From the NCBI GenBank assembly GCA_934279105.1, contig CAKQWR010000015.1:1-18798 (forward strand): 18,798 nucleotides of DNA, written 5' to 3'. Of this stretch, positions 16,142 to 18,798 are shown in pieces. This stretch comes from an uncultured Oribacterium sp. (GTDB lineage Bacteria > Bacillota > Clostridia > Lachnospirales > Lachnospiraceae). Each line of letters begins with the position of its first letter. Within the stretch, counting starts at the first letter, position 1. The notes beneath the pieces are model-generated. The model was not told the DNA's origin. It made no database searches and worked only from the letters and a program-made list of their open reading frames with translations. The position numbers and the translations under genes were made by a program.

Positions 16142-16163
16142 CCGGAGCACGATCCTGCTCCGG
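16142..16163 (-). repeat. Hairpin between def and fmt
   Basis: CCGGAGCA and TGCTCCGG form a perfect 8-bp stem with a 6-nt loop (GGATCG in the minus-strand RNA). It starts 26 nt after the def stop codon. No T-tract follows (CTGAAGC), so it is more likely an RNA stability or processing hairpin, or a weak attenuator, than a terminator. Confidence 0.45.
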
Positions 16164-16189
16164 TCATCTGCATCGCCGTACATCTTATA

Positions 16190-16693
16190 TTACTCAAAAT
16201 CCTCAAGGTCTTCTTCATCAAGGCTCTCATAATCTACATCTTCAAGTTCGCCTTCCACCTTCGATGTATAGAGAATGCCGTGCAAGTGGTCGTTTTCATG
16301 TGCCATTGCACGTGCAAGTAAGCCCTCTGCGTCGAAAGAGTATGGCTGCATGTTGGCATCGAGCGCCTCAACATGCACCTTCATCGCTCTCGTTACCACA
16401 CCCTGCTTTCCAGGAACGGACAGACAGCCTTCATCACCGGTCTGCGTCTCTTCACCAATTGGTGTGACCGTCGGGTTAATGCAGATATAGCGCTGTCCAT
16501 CGCCGATATCGATAACAAACAGCTGACGAAGAATGCCGACCTGTGGTGCAGCGAGGCCGACACCGTTGGCACGGTACATAGTCTCAAACATATCATTGAT
16601 GAGATCAACGGTACGATCGGTCACTGCCTTCAGCGGCTTGCACTCCTTCTCCAGAATCGGGTCTCCAATTTCACGAATGGTTCTTAATGCCAT
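16190..16693 (-). CDS. def: Peptide deformylase
   Basis: A 167-residue metalloenzyme that removes the formyl group from nascent N-formylmethionine peptides. The three family motifs are present: GVGLAAPQ (44-51), EGCLSVPG (88-95) with metal ligand Cys 90, and HENDH (132-136) with ligands His 132 and His 136 and catalytic Glu 133. The core ends near residue 147; a very acidic tail of about 20 residues follows (ELEDVDYESLDEEDLEDFE). The ATG at 16693 has TTAGGAG about 7 nt upstream, and the gene starts 13 bp after the priA stop. Confidence 0.96.
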   Translation of the reverse strand: MALRTIREIGDPILEKECKPLKAVTDRTVDLINDMFETMYRANGVGLAAPQVGILRQLFVIDIGDGQRYICINPTVTPIGEETQTGDEGCLSVPGKQGVVTRAMKVHVEALDANMQPYSFDAEGLLARAMAHENDHLHGILYTSKVEGELEDVDYESLDEEDLEDFE

Positions 16694-16706
16694 AATACTC
16701 TCCTAA

Positions 16707-18707
16707 CTACTGTAAATCATAATTCAACAGCACGAGTCCGCGACGGTCGTGCTGACGTACACGTTCGGTAAAACGATCCCGTAACTTAATAATTATATCA
16801 TGGGACGGGTGTTTGATATAGACGATTTTTCGATAGACGTCGTTGATTCGGTAAATCGACGCTTCAAGCGGTCCGATCAGCTCCGCATTTTCGGTACTGC
16901 AATCAAGCTGAAATCCCTCGACTGCCGCTGCGCTTACCATCGATAGAAAATCCTCGTCCTTGCAGGCAAGCTGAATCGTCATGAGGCGTTCACTCGGCGG
17001 ATAGCCCATCAGTTTACGAAAGCGATACTCCTTTTCAAAAAAAGCTTTATAATCCTGACGTTTCGACAGAACGATGGCATAGTGATCCGGTTGATAGGTC
17101 TGTATGATGACCGTACCAGCCTGTGCACCACGCCCGGCTCGTCCGGCCGCCTGCGTCAGCAGCTGAAATGTACGTTCAGCGGCCTTAAAATCCGGTGCAG
17201 AAAGATTCAGATCTGCCGCTATCAAGCCAACCAGTGTCACATCCGGAAAATCATGTCCCTTGACGATCATCTGCGTACCAATCAGGATATCTGCCTTATG
17301 CTTTCGGAACTTTTCAAGTATCTTTTCATGTTCTCCCTTCCGCTTCGTCGTGTCTGCATCCATGCGAAGAACCGAAGCCTCAGGAAATATTTTCTTTACA
17401 TAACTTTCAAGTTTCTCTGTACCGAAACCAAACGGTGCCAGATACGGACTGCCGCAATGCGGGCAGAGCTTCATGAGACGCGTCTGATAGCCACAGTAAT
17501 GGCAGCGCAGCATCCCGTCACGATGAAGGGTCAGTGTAATATCGCAATGCGGACACTTCAACGCCTCACCGCAGCTTCGACAGGAAACAAAATTTGAGTA
17601 GCCTCGCCGATTCATAAACAGCATGATCTGCTCATGCTGTTCGAGCTTTTCCTGCATCAGTCCATAGAGCCGCTCCGATAATATGCTCCGATTTCCCTTC
17701 GCAAGTTCTTCACGCAGATCGATGATTTCCGTTTCTGCGAGCTTTGCTCCTGCATGCGCACGTTCCAGCAGTTCCAGCAGCTTCACCTCACCACGGAGTG
17801 CCGCACTGTAAATCGTAAGCGATGGTGTTGCAGATCCATAGAGTATCGGGCAGCCTGCCAGACGCGCACGTTCATATGCGACATCTCGCGTTTCATAGCG
17901 CGGTGCCGTTTCCGACTTATACGCAGATTCGTGTTCCTCGTCCATGATGATAAGGCCGAGTCGTTCAAATGGTGCAAACACAGCGGAACGCGGACCAATC
18001 AGGACGTTCACTTCACCATTTTCACATTTCTTATACTGTTCAAAACGTTCGCCGATGCTCATCCGCGAATTAAGAATCGCCACTCGCCCATGGAAACGTG
18101 TCGAAACTCGCCGCACCGTCTGATAGGTCAGCGAAATTTCCGGAATAAGAAGAATCACCTGATCCCCTCGCCGGATAACTTCATCCATGATGTGCAGGTA
18201 CACCTCTGTTTTACCGGAACCTGTGATACCATGCAGCAGGTAACGCGGCGAGGTACCGCGGGCACGACACCCTTCCATCACCGTCTGTGCCGCCTCAGCC
18301 TGTGCCGGATTCAGTTCATGATACTCATCCTGTTCGTTCTCATACATCAGGATCGGATCGATCCGACGGGCATTTTTCCGGACGGTACGTCGTACCGGAA
18401 GCACTGTCTTCAGACATTGGTTCATGGTTGTACCATATTCTGTAGACATCCAGGCCGCAAGGTGTATCAGTTGTTCCTGAACAGAAATCGCATTCGGAAT
18501 GACCGCCAGAATATCCTTCACCTTCGTCGGATCATAGTCGAACGTTTCCCTCCGTCCGACAACATAACCGGTTTTCTCTGCATTGGACGTACCAAAGGGG
18601 ATCGTCACACTATCCCCTACATGAAGATCCATGCCTTCCGGAATATGGTAGGTATAGGCACGATCCAATGCTTCATTTGTAATATCTATGATGATTTCTG
18701 CATACAT
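16707..18707 (-). CDS. priA: Primosomal replication-restart helicase PriA (short form)
   Basis: A 666-residue DEAD-type 3'-5' helicase that reloads the replisome at collapsed forks. Parts in order: 3'-DNA-binding domain (about 1-103), a short linker, Walker A GITGSGKT (160-167), DEEH box (256-259), eight zinc cysteines (376, 379, 385, 388, 402, 405, 415, 418), and the motif VI region QAAGRAGRG (519-527). The usual length is 730-800; the loss maps to the linker between 3'-BD and helicase, where the winged-helix domain should be. ATG at 18707 was chosen because it overlaps the murF stop (TGATG) and has CAGGAA 9 nt upstream; a GTG at 18713 is a possible longer start. Confidence 0.95.
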   Translation of the reverse strand: MYAEIIIDITNEALDRAYTYHIPEGMDLHVGDSVTIPFGTSNAEKTGYVVGRRETFDYDPTKVKDILAVIPNAISVQEQLIHLAAWMSTEYGTTMNQCLKTVLPVRRTVRKNARRIDPILMYENEQDEYHELNPAQAEAAQTVMEGCRARGTSPRYLLHGITGSGKTEVYLHIMDEVIRRGDQVILLIPEISLTYQTVRRVSTRFHGRVAILNSRMSIGERFEQYKKCENGEVNVLIGPRSAVFAPFERLGLIIMDEEHESAYKSETAPRYETRDVAYERARLAGCPILYGSATPSLTIYSAALRGEVKLLELLERAHAGAKLAETEIIDLREELAKGNRSILSERLYGLMQEKLEQHEQIMLFMNRRGYSNFVSCRSCGEALKCPHCDITLTLHRDGMLRCHYCGYQTRLMKLCPHCGSPYLAPFGFGTEKLESYVKKIFPEASVLRMDADTTKRKGEHEKILEKFRKHKADILIGTQMIVKGHDFPDVTLVGLIAADLNLSAPDFKAAERTFQLLTQAAGRAGRGAQAGTVIIQTYQPDHYAIVLSKRQDYKAFFEKEYRFRKLMGYPPSERLMTIQLACKDEDFLSMVSAAAVEGFQLDCSTENAELIGPLEASIYRINDVYRKIVYIKHPSHDIIIKLRDRFTERVRQHDRRGLVLLNYDLQ

Positions 18708-18798
18708 CAGCACTGTTCCTGTTTAAAATCACGTACGATGTCCGCAAGCTTCATGCTGTTTGAGCCCTTAAAGAGAATCACATCTCCGCTACGGGCGA
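18707..18798 (-). CDS. murF: C-terminal end of a Mur ligase, probably MurF (cut by window edge)
   Basis: The only open minus-strand frame at the right edge gives 29 residues, from ARSGDVILFKGSNSMKLADI to the end VRDFKQEQC, and a TGA at 18709-18707. The GDVILFKGSNSMKL segment matches the C-terminal end of UDP-MurNAc-tripeptide:D-Ala-D-Ala ligase, which adds the D-Ala-D-Ala dipeptide to the peptidoglycan precursor in the cytoplasm. The stop overlaps the priA ATG by one base. Another Mur ligase cannot be excluded from so short a piece. Confidence 0.7.
   Translation of the reverse strand, partial: ARSGDVILFKGSNSMKLADIVRDFKQEQC

Overview
All recognisable genes lie on the minus strand, so transcription runs from the right end (about 18.8 kb) to the left end. 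The gene order murF-priA-def-fmt-(zinc peptidase)-rsmB-rlmN-PP2C-prkC-rsgA-rpe, the AGGAGG-type ribosome binding sites, frequent GTG starts, the Gram-positive signal peptide and the moderate GC content suggest a Firmicute of class Clostridia, most like a Lachnospiraceae relative. No species name can be supported. No rRNA, tRNA, CRISPR array, transposase, phage gene or attachment site was found.

Region 1 (18798 to 6085) is one long run of closely spaced or overlapping genes: the C-terminal end of murF (cut by the window edge), priA, def, fmt, a YugP-type membrane zinc peptidase, rsmB, rlmN, a PP2C phosphatase, a PASTA Ser/Thr kinase, rsgA, rpe and a pyridoxine/pyridoxamine kinase. Stop/start overlaps occur at murF-priA, rsmB-rlmN and PP2C-kinase. 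The theme is translation and ribosome maturation (formyl-Met-tRNA formation, deformylation, 16S and 23S rRNA methylation, 30S assembly GTPase) joined to replication restart and to a cell-wall-sensing kinase/phosphatase pair. The gap before the zinc peptidase is the only internal gap with strong dyad symmetry, a 25-bp near-perfect palindrome just upstream of the ribosome binding site.

Region 2 (6084 to 4500) is serS as a single-gene unit, with a sigma-A-type promoter at 5968-5996 and a strong intrinsic terminator at 4523-4551. Its motif 3 is divergent from the usual bacterial SerS.

Region 3 (4452 to 158) is a three-gene ABC operon with its own promoter: a MacB/LolD-type ATPase, a large secreted and membrane-anchored beta-sandwich (CARDB-like) protein, and a MacB/FtsX-type permease, ending in a terminator-like hairpin. 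No HlyD/MacA-type adaptor is present, and the beta-sandwich protein sits where one might be expected. Function and substrate are unknown. This is the least understood module in the window.

Region 4 (126 to 1) is a clear promoter followed by the first 21 codons of an aspartate kinase gene that leaves the window.

Most of the window is conserved housekeeping sequence. No plainly new defence or mobile system was seen. The best leads are the ABC/CARDB operon, the palindrome before the zinc peptidase, a PriA that seems to lack its winged-helix domain, and the divergent SerS.
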